From Bizionia myxarmorum (GTDB lineage: Bacteria > Bacteroidota > Bacteroidia > Flavobacteriales > Flavobacteriaceae): a stretch of DNA of 64,000 bases. A program made the position numbers and the translations under genes. The notes under the pieces were generated by a model. It did not search any database. It was not told where the DNA came from and saw nothing but the letters and a program-made list of their open reading frames with translations. How positions within the stretch are numbered: position 1 is the first letter of the stretch; each line of letters starts with the position of its first letter. Shown here piece after piece: positions 1 through 8,781 of the stretch. Where the stretch lies: contig NZ_VSKK01000003.1 of assembly GCF_008086205.1 (NCBI RefSeq), positions 62,001 through 126,000 on the forward strand, written 5' to 3'.

Positions 1-854
1 GAGAAGGTCTTGGTAACCAGTTTCTTGCTAATATTCGTGAAACAGATGCTATTTTACATGTAATCCGTTGCTTTGATGATGAAAATATTATTCACGTTGA
101 TGGCAATATAAATCCTATTCGCGACAAAGAAACCATTGATATGGAGTTGCAGTTTAAGGATTTAGAAACAGTTGATAAAAAATTAGAGAAAGTAAAGCGT
201 GCGGCTAAAACAGGTAATAAAGAAGCCCAAAAAGAAGAAGCCGTTTTATTAAAAATAAAAGCAGGTTTAGAATCTGGAATATCGGTTCGTGCTTTGGATT
301 TTACGGAAGATGAAGACATCGATTTTGTAAAACCAAGTCAATTTATTACAGACAAACCAGTTATGTATGTTTGTAATGTGGACGAGGGTTCAGCAACTAC
401 TGGAAATGCTTATGTAGATTTAGTTCGTGAAGCGGTTAAAGACGAAAATGCCGAAGTATTGGTTTTAGCAGTTGGAACAGAAGCAGACATCAATGAATTG
501 GATGATTATGAAGAACGTCAAATGTTTTTGGCAGATATTGGTTTAGATGAGCCAGGTGCTGCAAAATTGATTCGTTCAGCCTATAAGTTATTAAACCAAC
601 AAACCTATTTTACAGCCGGTGTTAAGGAAGTTCGTGCTTGGACAGTTGATGCAGGTGCAACAGCGCCGCAAGCTGCAGGTGTTATTCATACTGATTTTGA
701 AAAAGGCTTTATTCGTGCCGAAGTTATTGCTTACAATGATTTTGTTCAATTTGGTAGTGAAGCTAAAGTAAAAGAAGCAGGAAAGATGCGGGTAGAAGGG
801 AAGAATTATGTCGTGAAAGATGGCGATGTCATGCATTTCTTATTCAACGTCTAA
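1..854 (+). CDS. ychF: Redox-regulated ATPase/GTPase YchF (OLA1 family), 5' truncated by window edge
   Basis: The reading frame is open from base 3 to a TAA at 852-854, so the start lies left of the window. The first visible residues, [20 protein letters not shown], are the conserved segment after the G-domain DxxG motif of YchF. The middle holds the helical insert. The last 90 residues, from [17 protein letters not shown] to [13 protein letters not shown], form the TGS domain that ends YchF proteins. Members are cytosolic ATP-preferring P-loop proteins that associate with ribosomes and affect stress and redox responses. The nucleotide-binding P-loop is outside the window. An ATG at 141 is internal and is not the start. 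Confidence 0.95.
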   Translation, partial: EGLGNQFLANIRETDAILHVIRCFDDENIIHVDGNINPIRDKETIDMELQFKDLETVDKKLEKVKRAAKTGNKEAQKEEAVLLKIKAGLESGISVRALDFTEDEDIDFVKPSQFITDKPVMYVCNVDEGSATTGNAYVDLVREAVKDENAEVLVLAVGTEADINELDDYEERQMFLADIGLDEPGAAKLIRSAYKLLNQQTYFTAGVKEVRAWTVDAGATAPQAAGVIHTDFEKGFIRAEVIAYNDFVQFGSEAKVKEAGKMRVEGKNYVVKDGDVMHFLFNV

Positions 855-1020
855 TTTATTATTGAATTGCAAAGTGATTTTATTTTGAATGATGTGAAAT
901 AAACTCCTGATTTTCAATTATTAGCTATTAGTTCCAAGTTTCTTTCCAGATTAAGTTTGAAAATGGGATTAATCCTTCGAAAAAAAGAATTACATTTAAC
1001 TTTAAAACTCGAAAATAATC

Positions 1021-1185
1021 ATGGGTAAAAAACTTCTAATTTTTATATTAATTGCAATTGCGGCATTTGTAGTACTGGTGTATGTATTTAAAATTGTATT
1101 CATAACCGCCTTAATTATCTCCGGAGTTATCATTATTGCTCCATTGCTATATTTTGCATTTCTCGCAGGAAAGTCTCAAGATTAA
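1021..1185 (+). CDS. Small hydrophobic membrane protein (54 aa), unknown function
   Basis: A 54-codon ORF begins MGKKLLIFILIAIAAFVVLV and ends FLAGKSQD. After a short basic start (GKK), two hydrophobic stretches, about residues 5-24 and 26-48, predict two membrane helices or a hairpin. It lies 166 bases downstream of ychF on the same strand and has its own gap on both sides. No known family is recognised. Support comes only from the clean membrane-protein composition and sensible start. It could be a chance ORF in A+T-rich DNA, but the uninterrupted hydrophobic pattern makes a real small protein more likely. Confidence 0.5.
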   Translation: MGKKLLIFILIAIAAFVVLVYVFKIVFITALIISGVIIIAPLLYFAFLAGKSQD

Positions 1186-1599
1186 AGTGCTCATTATAAA
1201 TTTTTAAATGCTAGCTTTATGAATAGATTAGAATAATTTCTATTTTATCTAAAGTCATTTTGCGCGTTAATGAAATGAAAATTTCTTTTACCTATAATAT
1301 GTTGGAGGTTTTAGAATATTTCTTTTAACGCCAATTTTTATAGTTTTTAGTTCGTATTCGGATACGATCCAAGCTATTTTTAGGTATTATTAATTTTAGT
1401 TCTATATCCCTAAAGCTTTTCTTTAAATGGCATATTTAGACTGATATTCTTCAAAATATTAAAAAATTGTTTCCTATTTATTATAAGGCCATGTTCTCAA
1501 CAACAAGCCCTTTTTTATTGTTAATTACTTTACATAATAGAGGTTTCATTTTTTCAAGCGAAACCCTATATTAGCAACATATCCATAATAGCCCAAATT
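1186..1599. other. Gene-free stretch upstream of parE
   Basis: 414 bases with no convincing ORF on either strand. The only structure I see is a small perfect hairpin at 1352-1367 (stem TCGTAT/ATACGA around a TCGG loop). TATATTAG at about 1570-1577 resembles the Bacteroidota -7 element TAnnTTTG with one mismatch and sits about 25 bases before the parE start. The parE promoter is expected here, but I cannot place it with confidence. Confidence 0.4.
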
Positions 1600-3459
1600 A
1601 TGTCTCAAGAAACCGCATATACTGAAGATAATATCCGTTCACTGGACTGGAAAGAGCATATCCGTATGCGTCCTGGAATGTATATTGGAAAATTAGGTGA
1701 CGGTTCTTCAGCAGATGATGGGATTTACATCTTAATTAAAGAGGTCTTAGATAACTCCATTGACGAATATGTTATGGGAGCTGGGAAAACCATTGAAATT
1801 TCTATTCAAGGAAGTAAAGTCACGGTTCGTGATTATGGTCGTGGAATTCCGCTTGGAAAAGTGGTAGATGTAGTTTCCAAAATGAATACTGGTGGAAAAT
1901 ACGATAGTAAGGCTTTTAAGAAATCGGTTGGATTAAATGGTGTAGGTACCAAAGCGGTAAACGCACTTTCTAGCTTTTTTAGAGTTGAATCTACACGAGA
2001 TAATAAATCGGCTTCAGCAGAATTTGCTCAAGGAAATTTAACAAATCAAGACTTATTAGATGATACGTCACGACGAAAAGGAACTAAAGTTTCTTTTGTA
2101 CCTGATGAAATAATCTTCAAAAATTATAAGTATCGTAACGAGTATGTTATTAAAATGCTTAAAAACTATGTCTACCTAAATACAGGTTTAACCATAGTTT
2201 TTAATGGCGAAAAATATTATAGTGAAAATGGTTTGAAGGATTTATTATTGGAAAACTCCAATGCTAACGATCTTTTATATCCTATTATCCATTTAAAAGG
2301 AGATGATATTGAAGTGGCGCTAACCCACAGTAAAACGCAATATAGCGAAGAATACTATTCTTTTGTTAACGGACAAAATACCACACAAGGTGGAACGCAT
2401 TTAGCGGCTTTTCGTGAGGCGCTTGTTAAAACCTTTCGTGAATATTACAATAAAAACTTTGATGCTTCTGATGTTAGGAAATCAGTTGTTTCAGCAGTTT
2501 CCATTAAGGTAATGGAACCTGTTTTTGAAAGTCAGACTAAAACAAAATTAGGATCTACCGATATGGGTGGCGATTTGCCAACCGTAAGAACCTATATTAA
2601 CGACTTTGTAAAAACCCAACTCGATAACTTTCTTCATAAAAACCCTGAAACCGCGGATAAAATTCTGCGCAAGATTCTTCAGGCCGAACGGGAACGTAAG
2701 GAGTTGTCTGGAATTAGAAAATTAGCAAAAGATAGGGCTAAAAAAGCCAGTGTTCACAATAAGAAACTGCGGGATTGTCGTGTACACTTTGGCGATACCA
2801 AACACCCAAGGAATTTAGAATCTACCTTGTTTATAACCGAGGGTGATTCAGCTTCTGGAAGTATTACCAAATCACGTGATGTAAACACCCAAGCGGTTTT
2901 TAGTTTAAAAGGTAAGCCTTTAAATTGCTACGGATTAACGAAAAAAATTGTTTATGAAAATGAAGAATTTAACTTACTCCAAGCTGCTTTAAATATTGAA
3001 GAATCTATAGAAGATTTACGCTATAATAACGTGGTAATCGCTACCGATGCCGATGTGGATGGCATGCATATTCGTTTGCTATTAATTACATTTTTCTTAC
3101 AGTTTTTTCCAGAATTAATAAAAGACGGGCATTTATATATTTTACAAACGCCTTTATTCCGAGTTCGTAACAAGAAAAAAACCATTTATTGTTATTCTGA
3201 AGAGGAACGTAGAAGCGCCTTAGAAGAATTAAAACCTAAACCGGAAATTACCCGATTTAAAGGTCTTGGTGAAATTTCGCCAGATGAATTTGTCCATTTT
3301 ATCGGAGAAAATATTCGTTTGGATCCTGTTATGTTAGATGATAATATGTCTATAGAAGATTTATTAAGTTTCTATATGGGCAAAAACACACCAGACCGTC
3401 AAGAATTCATTATTAATAACCTTAAAGTCGAACTCGATATTGTTGAAGAAGTAATATGA
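1600..3459 (+). CDS. parE: DNA topoisomerase IV subunit B (type IIA, ParE)
   Basis: ATPase subunit of topoisomerase IV, which with ParC decatenates replicated chromosomes. In order: a GHKL ATPase domain (LDNSIDE, the GRGIP ATP-lid motif, [12 protein letters not shown]), a transducer region, and a TOPRIM domain with TEGDSASGS near residue 413 and the metal-binding [10 protein letters not shown] near 483. The 619-residue length is normal for the short ParE form of Bacteroidota, which lacks the long insertion of enterobacterial GyrB. It is first in an operon. Its TGA overlaps the next ATG by four bases (ATGA), so translation is probably coupled. ParE rather than GyrB is inferred from the partner ParC downstream. 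Confidence 0.96.
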   Translation: MSQETAYTEDNIRSLDWKEHIRMRPGMYIGKLGDGSSADDGIYILIKEVLDNSIDEYVMGAGKTIEISIQGSKVTVRDYGRGIPLGKVVDVVSKMNTGGKYDSKAFKKSVGLNGVGTKAVNALSSFFRVESTRDNKSASAEFAQGNLTNQDLLDDTSRRKGTKVSFVPDEIIFKNYKYRNEYVIKMLKNYVYLNTGLTIVFNGEKYYSENGLKDLLLENSNANDLLYPIIHLKGDDIEVALTHSKTQYSEEYYSFVNGQNTTQGGTHLAAFREALVKTFREYYNKNFDASDVRKSVVSAVSIKVMEPVFESQTKTKLGSTDMGGDLPTVRTYINDFVKTQLDNFLHKNPETADKILRKILQAERERKELSGIRKLAKDRAKKASVHNKKLRDCRVHFGDTKHPRNLESTLFITEGDSASGSITKSRDVNTQAVFSLKGKPLNCYGLTKKIVYENEEFNLLQAALNIEESIEDLRYNNVVIATDADVDGMHIRLLLITFFLQFFPELIKDGHLYILQTPLFRVRNKKKTIYCYSEEERRSALEELKPKPEITRFKGLGEISPDEFVHFIGENIRLDPVMLDDNMSIEDLLSFYMGKNTPDRQEFIINNLKVELDIVEEVI

Positions 3460-3941
3460 GAACGAGTAACGAAAAAGTAAAAAATGTCATCATATCGGTA
3501 TATTTCATATTGATTGTACTTGCGGTATTGTGGCTTACTATTTTTAGAGCTTTTAGCGATATTGATAATAATCCAATCATTGCTTTCTTCGTTATTGCCG
3601 CTATTTTTATTGCCGTGTTTTTCTCGGTACATTTTATTTCTAAATATTTTGAATATGATAGCGATGGCATTAAAGTCGTGGTCACTAATAAAGGTTTATT
3701 GTTATCAGAATATTTTAATTACCGAGAACATCATATTGAGTTTGAAAAATCCCGACTTACAGCCTTCAAAATAAACAACTATTTTCTTTATAAAGAATTA
3801 GTGCTTTTTATTACTAGCAAAAACGGAAATCACGTAAAAAAAGAGCGATTTAATATCACTTTAGTAGCTAAAAAGAAATCTAAATATATGCGTCAATCTT
3901 TAAGTAAAATGGTGAAAAAGAATAGAAAAGAACAGAGTTAA
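3456..3941 (+). CDS. Small membrane protein encoded between parE and parC, unknown function
   Basis: 161 residues. Two hydrophobic helices (about 12-31 and 41-62) are followed by a soluble domain of roughly 95 residues with alternating beta-type segments ([27 protein letters not shown]) and a very basic tail ([15 protein letters not shown]). Two helices followed by a beta-rich cytoplasmic domain resemble bacterial PH-domain membrane proteins, but this is an impression of topology and not a family match. The ATG overlaps the parE stop by four bases and its TAA overlaps the parC ATG by one, so it is cotranslated with both topoisomerase subunits. A role tied to topoisomerase IV is suggested only by position. 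Confidence 0.85.
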   Translation: MRTSNEKVKNVIISVYFILIVLAVLWLTIFRAFSDIDNNPIIAFFVIAAIFIAVFFSVHFISKYFEYDSDGIKVVVTNKGLLLSEYFNYREHHIEFEKSRLTAFKINNYFLYKELVLFITSKNGNHVKKERFNITLVAKKKSKYMRQSLSKMVKKNRKEQS

Positions 3942-6616
3942 TGAGCGACGAAATAGACGATATCTTACCAGAACCGGAAGAGACTAAAGAAACGATTACC
4001 AGAATTACTGGTATGTACAAAGAATGGTTTTTAGATTACGCATCCTATGTTATTTTAGAGCGTGCGGTTCCTGCTATTGAAGACGGTTTTAAACCAGTTC
4101 AAAGACGAATTATGCATTCCATGAAGGATTTGGATGACGGTCGTTATAACAAAGTGGCTAATATTGTTGGGCATACCATGCAATATCACCCCCATGGTGA
4201 CGCTAGTATTGCGGACGCTATGGTGCAAATTGGTCAAAAAGATTTGCTTATTGACACCCAAGGTAACTGGGGAAATATTCTAACTGGTGATAGTGCGGCA
4301 GCTTCACGTTATATTGAAGCGCGAATTTCTAAATTTGGGTTGGATGTTGTTTTTAACCCTAAAATTACGGAATGGCAATCTAGTTATGATGGTCGCCGAA
4401 AGGAACCCGTAAACCTTCCTGTTATGTTTCCGCTTTTATTAGCACAAGGTGGCGAAGGAATTGCCGTGGGTTTATCCACTAAAATATTACCACATAACTT
4501 TATAGAATTAATTGACGCTTCCATAAAACACTTGAGTGGAAAGCGTTTTATAATATATCCTGATTTTCCAACAGCAGGAATAGCGGATGTATCGGATTAT
4601 AAGGACGGACTTCGAGGAGGGAAAGTTAGAGTGCGTGCAAAAATTTCGCAACTTGACAAAAACACTTTAGTAATTAATGAAATTCCCTTTGGAACCAATA
4701 CCTCGTCTTTAATTGATTCTATTTTAAAAGCCAACGATAAAGGCAAAATTAAAATCAAGAAAATTGAAGATAATACAGCCGCAAATGTGGAGATTCTTGT
4801 GCATTTACCAGGCGGTATTTCACCAGATAAAACTATTGACGCTCTATACGCGTTTACCAGTTGCGAGTCGTCAATTTCGCCTCTAGGCTGTGTCATTGAA
4901 GATAATAAGCCGCTTTTTATAGGGGTTTCGGAAATGTTAAGACGTTCAACGGATCATACGGTTCTGCTTTTAAAAGCAGAATTGGAAATTCGTTTGGGTG
5001 AGTTTGAAGAACAATGGCATTTTGCATCTTTAGAGCGGATTTTTATTGAAAATCGGATCTATCGTGATATTGAAGAAGAAGAAACTTGGGAAGGTGTTAT
5101 AAGCGCCATAGATAGAGGATTACAGCCACATATTTCACATTTAAAACGTAAAGTAGTTGAAGATGATATTGTGCGGTTAACGGAAATTAGAATTAAACGT
5201 ATATCTAAATTTGATATTGATAAAGCTCAACAAAAAATTGATGCTTTAGAAGAGCAAATTGCTGAAGTTAAACACCATTTAGCAAACTTAATCGCTTATG
5301 CCATTGCTTATTTTGAGCGTCTTAAAAAGGAATATGGCGCTGGCAAAGAGCGCAAAACTGAAATCCGCGCTTTTGATGATGTAGATGCGACCAAAGTAAT
5401 TATCAGAAACACCAAATTATACGTTAATAGGAAAGAAGGTTTTATTGGAACGTCTCTTAAAAAAGATGAATATGTTTGTGACTGTTCCGACATTGATGAC
5501 ATTATTGTTTTCACCAATGATGGGATTATGATGGTTACCAAAGTGGACGCGAAAACCTTTATTGGCAAAGATATTATTCATGTGGATGTTTTTAGAAAAA
5601 AAGACAAACGTACCATCTATAATATGATGTATCGCGATGGTAAAAATGGACCCACTTATGTTAAACGCTTTGCCGTAACGTCCATGACGCGTGATAAAGA
5701 ATACGATATGACCAATGGTTCGAAAAATTCGGCATTGTGGTATTTTTCTGCTAACCCAAATGGAGAGGCTGAAGTAGTAACCGTTCATTTACGTCAAGTA
5801 GGAAGTATTAAAAAGTTGAAATGGGATGTTGATTTTGCAGATATTATAATTAAAGGTCGCAGTTCTAAAGGAAATGTAGTAACTAAACATGCCATTAAGA
5901 AAGTAGAACTTAAAGAAAAAGGCGTTTCGACTTTAAAACCGCGAAAAATTTGGTTTGACGATAATGTAAAACGTTTAAATGTGGATGGACGCGGCGATTT
6001 AGTTGGGGAATTCCGAGGTGAAGATCGGATTTTAATAATTAGACAGTCTGGTTTCATAAAAACTATCGTACCAGAAGTCACCACACGCTTTGATGACGAT
6101 ATGATTGTCATGGAAAAATGGATTCCTAAAAAGCCAATTTCAGCCATTTATTTTGATGGCGAAAAAGAACGCTATTATGTAAAGCGTTTCTTGGTGGAAA
6201 ATGAAAGTCGCGAAGAATTGTTTATTTCCGAACACGAAAATTCCCAGTTAGAAATTGTTTCCACAGATTGGAAACCCATGGTAGATATTGAATTTACTAA
6301 AGAACGCGGAAAAGACCGCAAAGATAATTTGGAAGTGAATTTAGAAGAATTCATTGCTGTTAAAGGAATTTCCGCTTTAGGTAATCAATTAACGAAAGAC
6401 AAGGTAAAACAAATAGATATGTTGGACCCTTTGCCTTATGAAGCACCAGAAGACATTCCTGCACAAGATTTAGATGTGGTTGATGAAACGGAAGTTAGTG
6501 CTGAAACGGATGAAATTTCAAACAGTAATGACTCTGATGAACTATATGATGAAGACGATGACGATGATACACCTACAGGCGGCGTAGATGATAAAGGTCA
6601 AGCTACGTTATTCTAA
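3941..6616 (+). CDS. parC: DNA topoisomerase IV subunit A (ParC)
   Basis: DNA-cleaving subunit of topoisomerase IV. The winged-helix/tower core covers about residues 25-480. The catalytic tyrosine is Tyr124 in AAASRYIEAR, with HPHGD at 83-87 in the quinolone-binding region. A long coiled-coil (about 400-465, with KRISKFDIDKAQQKIDALEE) precedes the beta-pinwheel C-terminal domain. The last 60 residues are strongly acidic (DEDDDDDTPT) and end GQATLF, a low-complexity tail. At the positions of E. coli ParC Ser80 and Glu84 this protein has Ala88 and Asp92. Its ATG overlaps the preceding stop by one base, so it ends the three-gene operon. Confidence 0.96.
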   Translation: MSDEIDDILPEPEETKETITRITGMYKEWFLDYASYVILERAVPAIEDGFKPVQRRIMHSMKDLDDGRYNKVANIVGHTMQYHPHGDASIADAMVQIGQKDLLIDTQGNWGNILTGDSAAASRYIEARISKFGLDVVFNPKITEWQSSYDGRRKEPVNLPVMFPLLLAQGGEGIAVGLSTKILPHNFIELIDASIKHLSGKRFIIYPDFPTAGIADVSDYKDGLRGGKVRVRAKISQLDKNTLVINEIPFGTNTSSLIDSILKANDKGKIKIKKIEDNTAANVEILVHLPGGISPDKTIDALYAFTSCESSISPLGCVIEDNKPLFIGVSEMLRRSTDHTVLLLKAELEIRLGEFEEQWHFASLERIFIENRIYRDIEEEETWEGVISAIDRGLQPHISHLKRKVVEDDIVRLTEIRIKRISKFDIDKAQQKIDALEEQIAEVKHHLANLIAYAIAYFERLKKEYGAGKERKTEIRAFDDVDATKVIIRNTKLYVNRKEGFIGTSLKKDEYVCDCSDIDDIIVFTNDGIMMVTKVDAKTFIGKDIIHVDVFRKKDKRTIYNMMYRDGKNGPTYVKRFAVTSMTRDKEYDMTNGSKNSALWYFSANPNGEAEVVTVHLRQVGSIKKLKWDVDFADIIIKGRSSKGNVVTKHAIKKVELKEKGVSTLKPRKIWFDDNVKRLNVDGRGDLVGEFRGEDRILIIRQSGFIKTIVPEVTTRFDDDMIVMEKWIPKKPISAIYFDGEKERYYVKRFLVENESREELFISEHENSQLEIVSTDWKPMVDIEFTKERGKDRKDNLEVNLEEFIAVKGISALGNQLTKDKVKQIDMLDPLPYEAPEDIPAQDLDVVDETEVSAETDEISNSNDSDELYDEDDDDDTPTGGVDDKGQATLF

Positions 6617-6623
6617 TGCCAAA

Positions 6624-6782
6624 TTAATTTCTGAAATGGGAGGAAGCGCCCCAAAGGAATGCTAAAACTCCAGCTATTATAAGCGTGTAATAAACATTAG
6701 GGTTGGATTCTTTAAAGAAAATAGAGGCAAGAATTAAAGCTGTAGAGATAAGGTATAAAGCTTTAGGATTGATTTTTTTCAT
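6624..6782 (-). CDS. Small membrane protein (52 aa), unknown function
   Basis: A 52-codon minus-strand ORF, starting MKKINPKALYLISTALILA and ending GASSHFRN, lies in the gap after parC. It has two hydrophobic segments (about 8-22 and 30-46) separated by the polar KESNPN, giving a helical hairpin, and a basic N-terminus. It is downstream of the TerC-family gene on the same strand, but a strong hairpin separates the two. No family is recognised. The ORF is clean and codon use looks normal, so I think it is a real small protein, with moderate certainty. Confidence 0.5.
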   Translation of the reverse strand: MKKINPKALYLISTALILASIFFKESNPNVYYTLIIAGVLAFLWGASSHFRN

Positions 6783-6811
6783 AGGAATAAAATTCTAAAA
6801 ATATAAATATT

Positions 6812-6846
6812 AAAAGGTGTTCAAATTAAATTGAACACCTTTTTTA
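6812..6846. terminator. Intrinsic terminator, probably bidirectional, between parC side and terC
   Basis: Perfect 13-bp inverted repeat AAAAGGTGTTCAA / TTGAACACCTTTT with a six-base ATTAAA loop, followed on the plus strand by a T-rich run. A-rich sequence on the other side also gives U residues for minus transcripts. It lies directly after the minus-strand terC stop and 200 bases after parC, so it can end both units. Confidence 0.85.
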
Positions 6847-7635
6847 TTTTTTCTTTCTTTTTGAAATTCGAAAGTTTAAAAACTCTACAAATAACGAGAA
6901 GGCAATGGCGAAATATAAATAACCTTTTGGTATGGCACCAACCGTTTTTCCGAATAATTCGGTATCCGATAAATGCGCAGCTTCTGTAATTAGCATAAAA
7001 CCAATTAAAATTAAAAATGCTAAACCTAATAATTGAACACTAGGATGGGCATCAATGAATTTCCGAATAGGATTGGCAAAACCAATCATAATGCCAATGG
7101 AAATAACGACAGCAATAATCATTAAAACTAAATTGTAATAATGATTTTCATGAAGGTTATTGGTCATACCTACTGCCGTTAGTATAGAATCGATAGAAAA
7201 TATAAAATCGATAATCATTATCTGAACAATAGCTTGACTTAATGTTTTTATCTTTTTTCCTTTTACTTCATTTTCATCATGACCTGGATCTTCTACTTTC
7301 TCGCGAATTTCCGATGTACTTTTATAAATTAGAAATAAACCTCCGCCAAATAAAATAATAGCTTGACCACTAATGCCTATATGTAACCAATCCGTATCAA
7401 AAACATAAAATGGTTTGGATAGGCCAATTAGAAAACTGACAAAAAATAATAGTATAATACGCTGAACCATGGCTAATAGCAAACCAATGTTGGTAGCTTT
7501 ACCGCGCTGATCTTCCGGCAACTTATTAGCTGCAATGGAAATAAATACAATATTATCAATACCCAGAATAATTTCCAGGAATGTTAATGTTAATAACGCC
7601 ATGATGGCATCTGTGGTGAGCAAAAAATCTAACAT
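6844..7635 (-). CDS. TerC family integral membrane protein
   Basis: 263 residues with about seven predicted membrane helices. It has the TerC-family features: LEIILGIDNIVFISIA near the N-terminus and IDFIFSIDSILTAVGMTNN in the middle, where the paired acidic residues in the membrane (GIDN and SIDS) are conserved. Family members are linked to tellurite resistance or to metal-ion (manganese) export during protein secretion, with the ion inferred in other bacteria. The stop is followed immediately by a strong terminator. A small lipoprotein gene lies one base upstream on the same strand, so the two are probably one transcript. Confidence 0.9.
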   Translation of the reverse strand: MLDFLLTTDAIMALLTLTFLEIILGIDNIVFISIAANKLPEDQRGKATNIGLLLAMVQRIILLFFVSFLIGLSKPFYVFDTDWLHIGISGQAIILFGGGLFLIYKSTSEIREKVEDPGHDENEVKGKKIKTLSQAIVQIMIIDFIFSIDSILTAVGMTNNLHENHYYNLVLMIIAVVISIGIMIGFANPIRKFIDAHPSVQLLGLAFLILIGFMLITEAAHLSDTELFGKTVGAIPKGYLYFAIAFSLFVEFLNFRISKRKKK

Positions 7636-7636
7636 A

Positions 7637-8005
7637 TTAGTTTATGCGTGTTGCTGTTCCTTTTTGTTTCGTTTTATCTCCAATATAGGAATATTCAAAA
7701 GTATAGGTAGAATAAGTTGTGGTTAAAATTTTAAGATGAATATCCTTCTGTTCCTGCATGTTTTTAGGATTAATGGTCCTAAATATTACTTCACAGTCAT
7801 TAATCCAACGTACTGTTGTCGAATCCACGTGACCTTTATAAGTTTCTACTTGTAAATCTTTTGTTCTGGTAAAAACAGAGTTGTACGTGGAATCATTAAT
7901 AGTAATAGCACTTGTAAATGTACCTGTTTGGTAATCTGTGCAATTACGCTCTACTTCGTAGCAGCTTACAAAGAATACAAAAAAAAGGCATAAAAGAATT
8001 CTCAT
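7637..8005 (-). CDS. Small secreted lipoprotein, unknown function
   Basis: 122 residues. The N-terminus MRILLCLFFVFFVSC is a short signal peptide ending in a lipobox-like FVSC, so Cys15 is the likely lipidated residue. The mature part (after YEVERNC) is beta-rich, with many Thr/Ser/Tyr and no enzyme motif. Its stop is one base from the terC start, so the two form an operon. A TAATTTTG element at 8020-8027 on the minus strand lies just upstream of the start. I do not recognise a named family. Confidence 0.8.
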   Translation of the reverse strand: MRILLCLFFVFFVSCYEVERNCTDYQTGTFTSAITINDSTYNSVFTRTKDLQVETYKGHVDSTTVRWINDCEVIFRTINPKNMQEQKDIHLKILTTTYSTYTFEYSYIGDKTKQKGTATRIN

Positions 8006-8019
8006 AGTTCATGTTTTGA

Positions 8020-8027
8020 ACAAAATT
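8020..8027 (-). promoter_or_regulatory. Candidate -7 element (TAATTTTG) for the lipoprotein-terC operon
   Basis: On the minus strand the sequence reads TAATTTTG, an exact match to the Bacteroidota consensus TAnnTTTG, 15 bases before the ATG at 8005. No clear TTG (-33) element is at the expected spacing, so the call rests on one element and position. Confidence 0.5.
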
Positions 8028-8092
8028 AAGAAACATTACCGTACTGCAGCCTTCTTGAGAATGAATTATTTGAAAAAATATTTAGAAAGTTT

Positions 8093-8503
8093 TCAATTAT
8101 TGAAATTTTTAAAAGTTCCATCCTTAAAGAAAATAACAATGCGCTCAATATCTTTATTCGTATCCGCAGAAAGTTGATTTAAACTTTCAGGAATATTATT
8201 GGAAATTTTTTCTGATGCAGATTTTGGAATAGGATTTACAATTGGAGTTGGAGCATTTGAAATTGGCGTCGACTCCGATTTAGGAAAAGTACCTTTCCCA
8301 TTTAGTAGCCAATATAATTCTACAGTTGGATAAGTATCTAAAACTTTCATCACAAAATCCAAGCTTGGCTTATTTCTTCCCGATAAAATATGGGAAATAC
8401 TCGAGCGTTGAACACCTACTTTTTCGGCAAAAGAGGAGGCTGTTTCATCATGGAATTTGATGACTTTTTCTAGTCGTTTTGAGAATTCTGGGCTGTTTAT
8501 CAC
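8093..8503 (-). CDS. XRE-family helix-turn-helix transcriptional regulator
   Basis: 136 residues. Residues 8-62 form a Cro/C1-type HTH (AEKVGVQRSSISHILSGRNK, with SSISHIL as recognition helix), followed by ELYWLLNGKG, a common end of this domain in Bacteroidota. A Pro/Ser/Asn-rich linker (about 72-110) leads to a conserved-looking C-terminal tail, IERIVIFFKDGTFKNF. It probably binds DNA as a dimer. It is divergent from the M14 peptidase gene. The 278-base gap between them carries two copies of the same palindrome, one at each end, consistent with autoregulation and control of the neighbour. That regulation is inferred. Confidence 0.88.
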   Translation of the reverse strand: MINSPEFSKRLEKVIKFHDETASSFAEKVGVQRSSISHILSGRNKPSLDFVMKVLDTYPTVELYWLLNGKGTFPKSESTPISNAPTPIVNPIPKSASEKISNNIPESLNQLSADTNKDIERIVIFFKDGTFKNFNN

Positions 8504-8530
8504 TGTAAACTGTTAATGCTGTTAATTGTA

Positions 8531-8546
8531 ATTACAAATGTAAATA
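8531..8546 (-). promoter_or_regulatory. Palindromic operator overlapping the candidate XRE-gene -7 element
   Basis: The sequence TTACAAATGTAAATA (8532-8546) is a near-palindrome (TTACA..TGTAA). Read on the minus strand it contains TACATTTG (8535-8542), a consensus -7 element 31 bases before the XRE start at 8503. The same 15 bases recur at 8745-8759. Overlap of operator and promoter would suit autorepression. Confidence 0.5.
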
Positions 8547-8708
8547 TTATTTACAACAAACCCTTGTTAAATATCCTAAAACCACTACTTATAATAAACA
8601 TAAGCTTTATATAATAAACTATAAATTACTGAAAGATAATTAAATACATAATAAATAACTAATGCGATATTTTCAACTCTTAAATTTTCGATATACCCAT
8701 AGTATTCT

Positions 8709-8724
8709 GTATACATTCGTATAC
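8709..8724. repeat. Short inverted repeat GTATAC-ATTC-GTATAC in the XRE/M14 gap
   Basis: Two GTATAC hexamers, each self-complementary, are separated by four bases. They lie between the two larger palindromes and could be another protein-binding site or a small hairpin. No assignment is possible. Confidence 0.35.
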
Positions 8725-8743
8725 AAAGTGTCTTATTTTGTTG

Positions 8744-8777
8744 TTTACAAATGTAAATAAGTATTTGTTTACCTTTG
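8744..8777 (+). promoter_or_regulatory. Second operator copy and candidate -7 element (TACCTTTG) of the M14 peptidase gene
   Basis: TTTACAAATGTAAA at 8744-8757 repeats the palindrome found beside the XRE gene. TACCTTTG at 8770-8777 fits TAnnTTTG and ends only four bases before the ATG at 8782. Transcription would then begin at or beside the ATG, which implies either a leaderless message or use of the next Met codon at 8797. Confidence 0.5.
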
Positions 8778-8781
8778 TAAC

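Noticed and set aside
3514-3774. 86-codon plus-strand ORF inside the parE-parC linker gene
   Set aside because: It is a frame shadow of the 161-residue gene, which overlaps both neighbours in the tight way expected of an operon member.
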